NCBI GenBank assembly: GCA_021234155.1
Contig: JAJEKV010000041.1
Coordinates: forward strand, 3,276,829 to 3,340,828
Source: Isoetes taiwanensis
Taxonomy: Eukaryota > Streptophyta > Lycopodiopsida > Isoetales > Isoetaceae
Direction: 5' to 3'
DNA: 64,000 nucleotides
Numbering within the stretch: the first letter of the stretch is position 1; each line of letters starts with the position of its first letter. Positions 22,920 to 34,086 of the stretch are shown here, one piece after another. The position numbers and the translations under genes were made by a program. Under the pieces are notes generated by a model. That model saw only the letters and a list, made by a program, of their open reading frames with translations, searched no databases and had not been told where the DNA came from.

Positions 22920-23430
22920 AGAGTCGTGACAATAGAGATAAAAGGGCAGAAGCTTGACAATAGAGATAAAAGGCAGAGCTTCAGGCTATGACAATAGGTG
23001 CAGAGCAGCAATGAAGATCAGGAAAATGCAGTTTCACTTTTCCTTAATTAGAGCCCATGCAATAAGAGCATTTGTTTTTTCCTCAGGGGTATTTGCCTCC
23101 TTTCCATAATCTAGAGCTCTTATTATTCTTTGGAAGCTACTTTTGATCTGAGCATCTTATCTTGGAATGTGTTGTGTTTGTCCCCTTACAAAAAAAAAGT
23201 ATGACAATAGAGATAAAAGGGCAGAGCTTCAGGCTATGACAATAGGTGCAGAGCAACAATGAAGATCAGGAAAGTGCATGCCGTTTCGCTTTTCCTTAAT
23301 TAGAGCCCATGCAATAAGAGCATTTTTTTTCCTCAAGGGTATTTGCCTTCTTTCCATAATCTAAAGCTCTTGTTATTCTTTGGAAGCTACTTTTGATCTG
23401 AGTATCTTATCTTGGAATGTGTTGTTTCTA
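22920..23430. repeat. Tandem duplication, unit about 240-280 bp
   Basis: Two diverged copies beginning TGACAATAGAGATAAAAGG and ending CTTATCTTGGAATGTGTTG (about 22940-23180 and 23202-23428). A smaller partial copy of the first words precedes them. No coding frame is shared. A 25-bp tandem copy (AGAGGTGCATTTCATGAATA) lies just upstream near 22770-22820. Confidence 0.8.
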
Positions 23431-23794
23431 GTACCAAGGAAAGTTAGAGTTTCCATTATCGAAGATACATTGCTAGAAAGAAAGTATTATGGACTAAGTA
23501 TTTCAAAAATATTCACCATCATGCACGTAGAGGCTCAAGTATTTCAGATCTGTCTAGTTGCTTACACAACGCCAAGCATGCCAGATTATCCCAAAGTAGA
23601 TTATCCCAACACTGCATAGAGGATTGTAGATACATGACCCTACAATGGATATGACCATTTGTTTAATGCTTTACACTTACCGCCAATTACATCAGTTGCA
23701 GCTTATGTTTGTGTACCTGTATTATGATCCTCTGACAGCCTTTTTTCTTGCATGCATTTGAACACTTGGGAGCCGCACATTTAACTACATATAC

Positions 23795-23853
23795 AAGAAG
23801 AAGAAGAAGAAGAAGAAGAAGAAGAAGAAGAAGAAGAAGAAGAAGAAGAAGAA
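23795..23853. repeat. (GAA)20 microsatellite, 5' boundary
   Basis: GAA run directly before the first LTR-like repeat. Confidence 0.97.
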
Positions 23854-24538
23854 GAGGAAAAAGATAAAATATGGGATGAGGGGCATTTTTATTAAAGCCA
23901 TTGTTGTGGCTCCATATGATTAAGGGGCAAGTTAATAATTTTGATTGCATTGTAGAAGGATAATAAAATATAATTTGAATGTGTGCCCTTTAGGCTTCAA
24001 GTTGGATGGTGTGTGTTTTTAGACGTTGGAAAGGAGTACCATAGGAGTGAGGCTTTTCAAAATGGTCAAGGGATGTATTATACAAAAGAGAAAAAGGGGG
24101 GAAGTTAATAGTAAAGGTATTGTATGGTTTTGGTGGTTGAAGGTTTAAAATTGTTAAGGGGAAAGTTAAGATTCACGTTGTCTAATGGTTTTGTAGGAAA
24201 TCGTATAAGGGGAAGGACATGTGTCACGAGGCCTAATGGGTGTGTGAGTATAAAGGTAAGAATATTAATGGGAAAACCTAGGTATGAATTTGACCAATAC
24301 GATTAAAATAAGATGCCTTTAAAATATGATGGTTAAGATATGGATAATTTTAAGTTATGGAATGAGTAGAAAATTCAATAGTCTAGGTCTTTGGCGAAAA
24401 AATGGCAGTAGGTTATGGCTTCTGGAAATTTCCCTGGCCGCGTCCATGACCGCCGGATTGATCCTGGGAAGGTTTGCATGCCGATAGGGACTTCTAGATA
24501 TGGCTAACAGAGGATTCGCACTTAGTCGGTGAGGCATC

Positions 24539-24546
24539 TATAAAAG
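24539..24546 (+). promoter_or_regulatory. TATA box in the 5' LTR-like repeat
   Basis: TATAAAAG in context CATCTATAAAAGGACTGG, about 75 bases before the ATG of the basic ORF. It is identical in the 3' copy (31465-31472). It is the best core promoter in the element. Confidence 0.6.
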
Positions 24547-24619
24547 GACTGGAGTGATCGGATGGCATTACTGTGGGCTGGTTACAAGGAGTCATTGCAA
24601 GGAGACAGGAAGATACAAG

Positions 24620-24790
24620 ATGCCAAAGGGCAAGTATGAACGTAAACCTGGTAACAAGAGCAAGGCGCAGCTGGCGGGCAATCTACCGCCGAAGAAATTT
24701 GCAAAGGTGGGCTATGAAAAAAAGCAGGCAACTTTTCAAAAAGGGCCACGACAAGAGGCCAGTGGAGGCGACAAAAATCAGGTCAGATAA
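24620..24790 (+). CDS. Basic 56-aa ORF in the 5' LTR-like repeat, possible first exon
   Basis: Begins MPKGKYERKPGNKSKAQLAG and ends GGDKNQVR; strongly basic and Gly/Lys-rich, with no domain I recognise. The same peptide is encoded in the 3' repeat. The nucleotides after KNQ are GTCAGA, a usable splice donor (AATCAG before GTCAGA). Joining to the candidate acceptor TTCTAG at about 26430 keeps the frame open into the 350-aa ORF1 (continuing PIETDLDDLL). It could therefore be the N-terminus of ORF1, or a short peptide on its own. An in-frame extension to 24554 adds 22 residues. The choice of 24620 rests on TATA spacing and an A-rich context. Confidence 0.5.
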   Translation: MPKGKYERKPGNKSKAQLAGNLPPKKFAKVGYEKKQATFQKGPRQEASGGDKNQVR

Positions 24791-26454
24791 TGCTTGGTCG
24801 AGTTTATCTGTTCACGGGTTATTGGTGTTGAAATGATAAAAGGGTCTAAGTTTATATGAATGTCACAGTTTTCAAATGAGTTGAGCTATCTTCTGGTAAT
24901 AATATAAAGGTTATGGTTCCAAAAGAGCAGGGCTTACGTCTGTGCTTGTATTGCATTTGTCTAAAAGGGTCTCCTGTAGAGATGCTAGGGTGTCTAGGCA
25001 TAGGTTGCAGGATAGGGGCATTTGGTCGTTTGCTAAGGTTGGTGTTGTTCCTTTCTTAGTTTTAGTTTTGTGTTTGCTTAAGCTTAGTTTAACTTTTTGC
25101 TGGACCTTTTGTTGCAATGGGGTTTGGGCTGAATGAGGGTGCTGGTTTAGTTGTAGTACTTACAGGCGGGCATAGTTTGGTTACGTAGATGTGGTCTTTT
25201 CTTCTTAACTTTGCTCGCTGTGGGTTGGTACAGTCCTGCCAAGGTATTTTTAAATGCATATAATGGTTTATGGTAGAATTTGGAAGTTGGTTTTTCTATA
25301 GGACTGATATAGGATCTAACTGAATATATGGATTACGTATACTATTTGTTCATGCTGGTGCTGTAGGAAACCTTTAAATTCTAAAAGCATGGCGGTAAGA
25401 TTAGGCCTTGATGGGTTTAAAGATTAATAGGTTGGATGTTCTATGTTTTATGATCCGGTAGGCATCCATATATTCTAACTAAAGTACTAAAATTGCCAAG
25501 GGTCTGATTATAGAATGTTATTATAAGATCATAACCTGATTAACTAGAAGTGAAGGGCGATGAGCCATGTAGTTCTATTGCTTACCTGTCACCCCTCTCC
25601 TCGTTACCATTTTGATGCTAATGTTGGTCTGTTTGGGTGCAGGTAACCAGAACTACATCTCTTCGTAGTTTTTCGTTGGTTAACTAAGCATATGAATGCT
25701 ATTCGAGAAGCGATTCTAAGGATATTGTACAAGATGACTGGCTGATGTACTATGTGTTTACATGTATTCAAAATAATATTTGGTGAGATCCTTCCAGATT
25801 ATATTGTATGAACATTATAATATAGAAATATTATACTCGTTAATTAAAGGCTGATTACTAATAATACAAGTAGTTGGCATGGAAAAGTTAATTATGGTGG
25901 TTGACAAGTGCCTTTTAGTTGTGGCCTAGTTTAAAACTAGGGTGGACATTTGGGGTAAAAAGTTTTTTCTTGAATATAGTTGTAGGTTGTTTTAACAGGT
26001 CTATGATGATTATCCGGAAAACCGACTTATCGAAGAAGAAAAATGTGATCTCCATTTGTTGGAGGTATCCAACAAACACAACTTTGTGTCAACCCAATGG
26101 TCCCATGAGATGATACTAACTTATGTTTATTGGATATGTGTAGACAAGAAGTACTTGGCTAAAGCAACTGGTGGACATTGGTTATGGGATGGTGGGTATT
26201 GCTCCCAACTACGGGGTTCAATCTATTCTGAGCATGATCCCTAAAGAGATACACCATGTTATTCTGGAATTAAACAGAAGGTTGCCTAATGGTGCTTTTT
26301 CTCCCATTATTTATCTCGGGTTCACTCATGGTTTGAAGTTTTCCTCAAGCTCGATGAGCTTAAAATGAAGGTCGATGATTGCATCCCCAAGTATTGAGCA
26401 GATTTTTATTGATACACAGGGAAATTCTAGCCGATAGAAACGGACCTAGATGAC

Positions 26455-27507
26455 TTGTTAGCTATGGAGTTTAAGATTGGTGTGACCTTCTTAGAAAAGG
26501 AAAACAGATTGACTGATCTCACTTTTGAGGAAGATGGAAAGAAAGAAAACCCTGTTGTGGCTGCTGTTGAGGGACTGACAACTAATAATTTTGGTAAGTT
26601 TATACCCCAGGAAGACATTGATTTAATGAAAAAAGAGAAGGAAGCCTGTTTGGGAAATAACAAACAAGAGGAATTAGTTAGACTCACCCTTACTAATTGC
26701 ATGAGATTTCCGATCCTATCAGAAATGGCGGTTGAATGGTTAGGTGAAGAATTTCAACAAGCTTTATGGAGGAGTCAGAACTTTGGGACGCTGGCTCCTA
26801 TCAGCATAAAAGCATGGAGGCTTATTGCAGGGATTTCGGACAGTCAAATGGAGGAGGTAACTAATGCAGCCAATAACTTGGTAAAAATTATGGATAAAGC
26901 TGAAATCTGTTTCCCATGTGGTACTGACCTCTTTGATAAGAAATGTCAGAATTTTAGTGGTATCACGCTTTCTGTTAAAGCCCACATGGCTTATCCTGAT
27001 ATTGAGAGGACGTATTCCTATCTGCATAGGATGTGGAGGTGTTTTAGTCCATATATAAAATGCAATTGTGGTGATTCATGTAAAGACTCAATAACATGGT
27101 TCGATCAGGCCATTTGGTACATATTCAATCATTTGGAATTGGTTTATCCTAAGTATTCACAGGCAGGGAGAATGGGCTCGTTCCTGATTTTCATCCAGCA
27201 GAATCTGAAAAGGGCAGTTATGGCTCAGTTGGCGTATATGTTAGTCAGAGAAATGTTGGTCAAGGTAACAAATAAACTTGCCAGTAACCCTTTATGTGAC
27301 TTAAAGGTTAGTTTTGGTGATACAAAACTTGTGGAGGTCTGTGAAATGATGGTGAAAAACAGAATGTTTTTGGTTGATAAACTAAACCATGGAAAAGAGG
27401 AAGGTACTGTTACCATTCCCTCTTACAGTGGTCTGACTCAGAGTGAGTCTTATCTGCCGCCTAGGGTGGCAAAGGCAGATCTTGAAATCAGGTTGCAAAA
27501 TTGTTGA
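26455..27507 (+). CDS. Penelope-like element ORF1, unrecognised (about 350 aa)
   Basis: Long open frame in the body upstream of RT. The annotated start is a TTG; the first ATG is at 26464 (MEFKIGVTFLEKENRLTDL). The frame is open upstream to a TAG near 26428, so it probably continues an upstream exon. The protein is mostly helical-looking. Visible groups are LTLTNCMRFPILSEMAVEWL, a Cys cluster ICFPCGTDLFDKKC and another CNCGDSC, then LELVYPKYSQAGRMGSFL. It ends LEIRLQNC with a stop, but the +1 frame continues in similar style to 27634 (KIVENLADDSVSMIGCTPG), suggesting a frameshift. Its role may be Gag-like RNA binding; this is inference only. Confidence 0.6.
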   Translation: MLAMEFKIGVTFLEKENRLTDLTFEEDGKKENPVVAAVEGLTTNNFGKFIPQEDIDLMKKEKEACLGNNKQEELVRLTLTNCMRFPILSEMAVEWLGEEFQQALWRSQNFGTLAPISIKAWRLIAGISDSQMEEVTNAANNLVKIMDKAEICFPCGTDLFDKKCQNFSGITLSVKAHMAYPDIERTYSYLHRMWRCFSPYIKCNCGDSCKDSITWFDQAIWYIFNHLELVYPKYSQAGRMGSFLIFIQQNLKRAVMAQLAYMLVREMLVKVTNKLASNPLCDLKVSFGDTKLVEVCEMMVKNRMFLVDKLNHGKEEGTVTIPSYSGLTQSESYLPPRVAKADLEIRLQNC

Positions 27508-28546
27508 AAATTTGGCTGATGATTCTGTTAGCATGATTGGATGTACCCCTGGGGAGGCTTCTGTATCTAAAGCTGAAAAACCAGGAAGTTTTTTCAAAGC
27601 AAGTGAAGTGTTGCAGGGTCGTATCCTGTATTAAAAAGTAAGACACATTTATAATGTTTATTTATACATGATTTTAGTCCATGGTTACTAAATCATGTGA
27701 TATCCGCTGGTCACAGTACATCTTTTGGTCCACGGTCACCCTTTATGTTTGATACAGGGAAGAAACGGTGCGGTTGAAGCTGTCAGGAGTGTTTTTTGTT
27801 GCAGTAATAATTGATGTATGGTTCTATTTGACTTTAGTACTTTAAGATGTAGAAGTAACGTAATCCGCTAAAGGTAGCAATGGGCTGTTTGCCTACCTTT
27901 GGATTCAATATTGTACTGAACATCGGGATCTAATGCTAAGACATTTGTTGGTGAATACTATGGATTTGGAGTTTTCTGGAAGATTATGGATACCAAATGT
28001 TTAGAATATCTTTAGATATTCGGTATGGTTAAGAATGTGAAGATGTACGGTTCTATTTGGCTTTAATTACCTTAAGTTTTTAAGATTTATATGTAGCATA
28101 ATCTGCTAAATGGTGTAATGGACTGTATTCATATCTTCTGATTTAATATAAGCTTCTGGATATGATGCTAATACATTTGTTGCCGAATATTATGGAATGG
28201 GTGTACTAAGCCATGGTTCTTTTGACATTAACAGTCTTGGGTTTTTTATGGTTAATCAGCTGAATGTTGTAACTGGGTATATACCTACTTCTGGAGTTAA
28301 TTTGTAAATTCTAGATGTATTAGACATCATGTGCTGTATTAATGGCCTTTGTTACCGAAATTGGTGAATATACGGAGGATTTCTGGCGACATGGACGACT
28401 TTATTAATAGTATATGGGCACACAGAAGGACTGAGATGGTGATGTAAAAACAGGGGATTATTTGGATAATGGTAAATAATAAAGTGGCATTCACAGGCAT
28501 TAATAGTAGAACACATAACATGTGATACTAATGGTAAGATCTTGAT

Positions 28547-30624
28547 ATGCAGGGAGATGAAGGAGAAGGGAGATTAGTGATTAATGGACCTTGTGGAAGA
28601 AGAAGAATTTTTTCTGAAAAGGGTAATGCAGATGATAAGGTCAGAATTCATTTTCTCTTTTCTTCCAAGGTCCTGGATAAGATTAACATAAGGAGCTCAA
28701 TTAAAGATTATCTGTATGAAAGACTTGGGGATTTCGGTTTGCATATGATTGAGAAAACAAGTTTTGGCTGGAGATATGATAAAAAGCTTCTTGATTACGT
28801 TTATAAACCGTATAGAATTTTTGCTGATGAAATGATCCCGAGTTGTGTGTGCCATAAGCCGGGGATGCATAAATTTATTGACCACAGGGTAGGGCATGTG
28901 AGAACAATGGATCTCTCCATTATAAAATCCAAAGAACTAAGGAAAATGTTTAGGAAAGGATTAAACTTTATACCGGATAAAATACTTAATATTGAGGACT
29001 TTCTGGAGGATTTTAAAAGTGGTCTGCTCAGCTTTTTTGAGCTGCATGAAGCCAAGGGTAGATGGCTGCACCCGGACGAAAAAAGGGGAATTATGAAGAG
29101 ACTCCTGGAAAGGATAAAAGAACGAGCAGAGAAAATGGCTTTTCTTCATCAAAAAAATCTAAGAAGAGCTAATAATGATAATATTGGAAGATGTATTGAC
29201 TGGTTGGTTAAGAATCTGTATATTGCAGGGGTTGATAAAGCTGGCAATGTTCCATGCTTTATATGCCCGTGGCATGTTAGGGAAATGGCTAGGGAAAGAA
29301 TTCATGGAAAGGATTTTGACATAGTGAAGTGTAATAAAAGTGATATTATCCAATGCTCTTCTGAGGCGGTAGATAAATTTGGTCTTACATGTCCAGTATG
29401 GAGACAAGATACCTTACATCTTGGGAACATTTAAGGCACATAAAGGTGAATATAGATGGATTACTAATGCTAATCGAACTATTTTACTCTGCCTTCTAAA
29501 ATTGTGACTAGAGGTCTTAGAGAGGATTATTGAGATCTTGCCAAAAGCATATATGATGAGAATGAGCAGGATTAATGTGATGCTACGAGGTAAAGTCAAT
29601 CCATTTTGGATTGTCAATTCAGTGTCTACGATGTTATGCTTAATTTGCGAGAGAAAATATATGATGTATTTACTGCTGATATTTCGAAATGTTATGAGAA
29701 TATTCCGCTGGATGGTAAAGATGGGATCTGTTACGTGATTGGGGAAATAATAAATATTGCAGTTGAGTATATGACAGGTAATGGTGAAGAAGTCAAGTTT
29801 TGGTACAGAGTTATTGGTGATGACGTAATCTCTCTATGGGATAGAAAAAAAGGGAAGGTAAAACATGGTCATATATGGATAAAGGTAGGTTTTATGATCT
29901 TAATGTTTGGCTTCTAAATCATTGCTTTGGGACACAAGGTCTAAATGTTTGGAGGCAGGCCTGTGGTATACCGATGGGGTTCTCCTGCTCTCCAGAATGG
30001 TGCAACTTATATCTGTCTTATTTTGAGATGAGGTTTATTGAGAAACTAGCTCGTAATGGAAGGTTTGATGCTATTCTAAGATTCAGATTTGCCAGGAGGT
30101 ACATGGATGATATTTTTGTACCTAATGGACGGAATTTGAATGAGTTCTTTCAACAGGATAAGGATGCAGATGAGTGCTTTAATATATATAACTTAAAGAT
30201 TCTGCAGATCAAAGATGAAACAGAATATAAGACATGGGGAGGAATGGAAAAGGTGGGTTATAAAGGTAATTTCTTAAATGTTACATTTGAGGTGACAAAC
30301 AAGGAGGATGGGTGTTATTGTACTAAAAGATACGATAAGAGGGATAAGTTGCAGTTCAATGTTATGAAGTTCATACATGCATCAGGGTGTAGACCGTATC
30401 TTAATGCTAGTAGGGTTATTATCTCACAACTTATGCCGTACTTATATGTGCATACAGATCATGAGGCAGCTGCCCAAGACATTAATGGGCTTATTCAAGA
30501 ATTTGTGAATAATGGTTTTGACAAAAAAGATCTTATTGAGAATGTGCACAGGCAACTAAACAAAGATAACTATCCAGGGCTTAGGTACAACATTAATGAT
30601 CTTATCAGCTTGGTGGAAAAGTGA
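28547..30624 (+). pseudogene. Penelope-type reverse transcriptase (frameshifted)
   Basis: An acceptor-like TGATATGCAG precedes GGAGATGAAGG. Segment 28547-29434 carries the Penelope N-terminal pattern: CVCHKPGMHKFIDHRVGHVR, TMDLSIIKSKELRKMFRKGL, NFIPDKIL, and PCFICPWHVREMARERI. A frame change near 29410 gives IPYILGTFKAHKGEYRW (the PYLYGTxKAHK motif). FWIVNS and MLNLREKIYDVFTADISKCY then hold the motif A aspartate. RQACGIPMGFSCSPEW is motif B and FARRYMDDIFVPNG is motif C. The C-terminus QEFVNNGFDKKDLIENVHRQ matches the Penelope thumb. No GIY-YIG domain follows. At least two frame changes (near 29410 and 29890) break it, unless one is a missed intron. Confidence 0.8.
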
Positions 30625-30647
30625 GTCTGGATTTGTGATTGGATGTA

Positions 30648-30690
30648 AGGAAGTAGGACCCCTTCTCTTCATAGGGGGGTCCTACTTCCT
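30648..30690 (+). other. Perfect 15-bp hairpin after the RT stop
   Basis: Arms AGGAAGTAGGACCCC (30648-30662) and GGGGTCCTACTTCCT (30676-30690) around a 13-base loop, 24 bases downstream of the RT stop and 40 bases before the GAA run. It may be a 3' RNA structure recognised by RT. Confidence 0.75.
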
Positions 30691-30731
30691 ATGGATTGAA
30701 GGGGCCTGCATCCTGAGGGAGGGGTGTGGGC

Positions 30732-30773
30732 GAAGAAGAAGAAGAAGAAGAAGAAGAAGAAGAAGAAGAAGAA
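30732..30773. repeat. (GAA)14 microsatellite, body-to-repeat junction
   Basis: GAA run between the end of the body (GGGGTGTGGGC) and the second LTR-like repeat. Confidence 0.97.
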
Positions 30774-32946
30774 GAGGAAAAAGATAAAATATGGGATGAG
30801 GGGCATTTTTATTAAAGCCATTGTTGTGGCTCCATATGATTAAGGGGCAAGTTAATAATTTTGATTGCATTGTAGAAGGATAATAAAATATAATTTGAAT
30901 GTGTGCCCTTTAGGCTTCAAGTTGGATGGTGTGTGTTTTTAGACGTTGGAAAGGAGTACCATAGGAGTGAGGCTTTTCAAAATGGTCAAGGGATGTATTA
31001 TACAAAAGAAAAAAAGGGGGGAAGTTAATAGTAAAGGTATGGTATTGTATGGTTTTGGTGGTTGAAGGTTTAAAATTGTTAAGGGGAAAGTTAAGATTCA
31101 TGTTGTCTAATGGTTTGAAATCGTATAAGGGGAAGGACATGTGTCACGATGCCTAATGGGTGTGTGGGGTATAGTATAAAGGTAAGAATATTAATGGGAA
31201 AACCTAGGTATGAATTTGACCAATACGATTAAAATATGATGCCTTTTAAATATGATGGTTAAGATATGGATATTTTTAAGTTATGGAATGAGTAGAAAAT
31301 TCAATAGTCTAGGTCTTTGGCGAAAAAATGGCAGTAGGTTATGGCTTCTGGAAATTTCCCTGGCCGCGTCCATGACCGCCGGATTGATCTTGGGAAGGTT
31401 TGCATGCCGATAGGGATTTCTAGATATGGCTAACAGAGGATTCGCACTTAGTCGGTGAGGCATCTATAAAAGGACTGGAGTGATCGGATGGCATTACTGT
31501 GGGCTGGTAACAAGGAGTCATTGCAAGGAGGCAGGGAGATACAAGATGCCAAAGGGCAAGTATGAACGTAAACCTGGTAACAAGAGCAAGGCGCAGCTGG
31601 CGGGCAATCTACCGCCGAAGAAATTTGCAAAGGTGGGCTATGAAAAAAAGCAGGCAACTTTTCAAAAAGGGCCACGACAAGAGGCCAGTGGAGGCGACAA
31701 AAATCAGGTCAGATAATGCTTGGTCGAGTTTATCTGTTCACGGGTTATTGGTGTTGAAATGATAAAAGGGTCTAAGTTTATATGAATGTCACAGTTTTCA
31801 TATCAAATGAGTTGAGCTATCTTCTGGTAATAATATAAAGGTTATGGTTTTAGTTTCAAAAGAGCAGGGCTAACGTCTGTGCTTGCATTGCATTTGTCTA
31901 ATAGGGTCTCCTGTAGAGATGCTAGGGTTGTCTAGGCATAGGTTGCAGGATAGGGGCATTTGGTCGTTTGCTAAGGTTGGGGTTGTTCCTTTCTTAGTTT
32001 TAGTTTTGTGTTTGCTTAAGCTTAGTTTAGCTTTTTGCTGGACCTTTTGTTGCTATGGGGTGCTGGTTTAGTTGTAGTACTTATAGGCAGGCATAGTTTG
32101 GTTACGTAGATGTGGTCTTTTCTTCTTAACTTTGCTCGCTATGGGTTGGTACAGTCCTGCCAAGGTATTTTTAAATGCATATAATGGTTTATGGTAGAAT
32201 TTGGAAGTTGGTTTTTCTATAGGACTGATATAGGATCTAACTGAATATATGGATTATGTATACTATTTGTTCATGCTGATGTTGTAGGAAACCTTTAAAT
32301 TCTAAAAGCATGGCGGTAAGATTAGGCCTTGATGGGTTTAAAGATTAATAGGTTGGATGTTCTATCCGGTAGGCAAAACAATCCATGTATTCTAACTAAA
32401 GTACTAAAACTGTCAAGGGTCTGATTATAGAATGTTATTATAAGATCATAACCTGATAAACTAGAAGTGAAGGGCGATGAGCCATGTAGTTCTATTGCTT
32501 ACCTGTCACCCCTCTCCTCGTTACCATTTTGATGCTAATGTTGGTCTGTTTGGGTGCAGGTAACCAGAACTACATCTCTTCGTAGTTTTTCGTTGGTTAA
32601 CGTAGCATATGTATGCTATTCGAGAAGCGATACTAAGGATATTGTACAAGATGACTGGCTGATGTACTATGTGTTTACATGTATTCAAAATAATATTTGG
32701 TGAGATCCTTCCAGATTATATTGTATGAACATTATAATATAGAAATATTATACTCGTTAATTAAAGGCTGATTACTAATAATACAAGTAGTTGGCATGGA
32801 AAAGTTAATTATGGTGGTTGACAAGTGCCTTTTAGTTGTGGCCTAGTTTAAAACTAGGGTGGACATTTGGGGTAAAAAGTTTTTTCTTGAATATAGTTGT
32901 AGGTTGTTTTTAACAGTCTATGATGATTATCTGGAAAAAACTTATC
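30774..32946 (+). repeat. 3' LTR-like repeat of the Penelope-like element
   Basis: 2173 bp partner of 23854-26031, with the same start and end words, TATA box and ORF. It is preceded by about 14 GAA units and followed by about 53. Confidence 0.93.
31546..31716 (+). CDS. Basic 56-aa ORF, copy in the 3' LTR-like repeat
   Basis: Encodes the same peptide as 24620-24790 at the same distance from a TATAAAAG box. In the 3' repeat no ORF1 follows, so it is expected to be silent or to give only the short peptide. The amino-acid sequence from this ATG is unchanged while the surrounding repeat has diverged, which is mild evidence for constraint or for a recent origin. Confidence 0.45.
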   Translation: MPKGKYERKPGNKSKAQLAGNLPPKKFAKVGYEKKQATFQKGPRQEASGGDKNQVR

Positions 32947-33107
32947 GAAGAAGAAGAAGAAGAAGAAGAAGAAGAAGAAGAAGAAGAAGAAGAAGAAGAA
33001 GAAGAAGAAGAAGAAGAAGAAGAAGAAGAAGAAGAAGAAGAAGAAGAAGAAGAAGAAGAAGAAGAAGAAGAAGAAGAAGAAGAAGAAGAAGAAGAAGAAG
33101 AAGAAGA
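32947..33107. repeat. (GAA)53 microsatellite, 3' boundary
   Basis: About 160 bases of uninterrupted GAA directly after the second LTR-like repeat. Poly-Glu, poly-Ser, poly-Leu and poly-Arg frames through it are artefacts. Confidence 0.98.
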
Positions 33108-34086
33108 GATTTTAACGTCACTTGCCTCAAGAACTGTGCACATTTTAATAATGTTTCCAAGTCTGTGATATGTGGATGCAATTATTTTGCTTAATTGAGG
33201 TGAAAGTAGTCAGAAAGAACAATTATGACTGATGGTATCAACATACAACATTGGAACCTTGACACTTACATATAAATACCTAAAAATCTATTAGCTTAAA
33301 TGCTCCCTAAACAAGACCTTGCGAGTCTTCATACGTTCCATCACTTATTGCACGTACCTAGTCAATATAGCAACTATTAAGTATTTACTGTGCATTGGCT
33401 TGCAATGACAATTTGCATAATAACACAACCTATTACAATAAGTAATAATTACCCATTACAAAGCTAGACAACTTTGGTAAAACCATTTATCAATCTAACT
33501 ATTTCTAAAGAAACAAGACGACATCAAAACTTAGAAAGTCGAAGGGAAAAAAGTCTCAGGCATTTCTTTGTAAACAAGACCTTCTTAAAACTTCAACAAC
33601 TTGAAGGAAAAAAATCTTAATCAATTCTAGCTATTTTTTAGAAAACAATACCTTGCCAAAACCTTCTGGTGTGCTTTCTGCTAGTTTTAAATAGTATAGA
33701 ATGCATGTACACTTGATACATGGGTTTATTTAACTGGATAGGGGCTTATTTGACTTGCTACACCCGTTAAAGTTATGAAATATACCACCATGAAAATGTT
33801 CAATGTTTTGTGGTACATCCGTTGAGCTATGAGGTATATAATACGATGATGATAACTAGTAATACCTTACCTGCTACGATAACTAATACCTTACCAACAT
33901 GCAAAGATGTAGTTTATCTTAAAATTTTATTTTGTTAGATTTAAAAAGGTTAGGTTTCCACCAATAGTATATGTAGCTATGTGTTCGCTTGTTACGACGA
34001 CATATATATATATTTTTTTAATTTTGTCCCCTGCTATGAGAACTAATACCCTACCAACATGCGAAGATGTAGTTTATCTCAACATG
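33108..34086. other. AT-rich spacer with one dispersed 50-bp duplication
   Basis: No coding frame. Two diverged copies of CTGCTA..A.AACTAATACC through GATGTAGTTTATCT occur at about 33869-33920 and 34031-34079. Confidence 0.5.

Larger units (their letters stand above)
23854..26031 (+). repeat. 5' LTR-like repeat of the Penelope-like element
   Basis: 2178 bp, starting GAGGAAAAAGATAAAATATG and ending CCGACTTATC next to GAA units. It contains a TATA box (24539-24546) and a short basic ORF (24620-24790). It also contains a small inverted repeat, AACTAC / GTAGTT nested in GGTAACC / GGTTAAC (about 25642-25683). Internal differences from the second copy are scattered substitutions and small indels. 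Confidence 0.93.
23795..33107 (+). mobile_element. Penelope-like retroelement with LTR-like repeats, no recognisable endonuclease
   Basis: Two direct repeats of about 2.18 kb (23854-26031 and 30774-32946) flank a 4.7-kb body that encodes an unrecognised ORF1 and a Penelope-type RT. Each boundary carries GAA microsatellite: about 20 units before the first repeat, 3 between repeat and body, about 14 between body and second repeat, and about 53 after it. After RT only about 110 bases remain before the second GAA run, so no GIY-YIG endonuclease is encoded. Penelope-like elements commonly have such LTR-like repeats in partial tandem. The direct repeats are a few percent diverged by eye. One or more frameshifts break the RT. 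Confidence 0.75.

Noticed and set aside
23854-26031. Hammerhead ribozyme in the LTR-like repeat, as known in many Penelope-like elements
   Set aside because: I looked for a CTGANGA...GAAA core with flanking stems on both strands and saw none that fits.
23795-33107. Telomeric TTTAGGG repeats at the Penelope-like element junctions
   Set aside because: None at any boundary; only GAA units are present.
32859-33194. Poly-Arg, poly-Glu, poly-Ser and poly-Leu frames
   Set aside because: Products of the GAA microsatellite in different frames.
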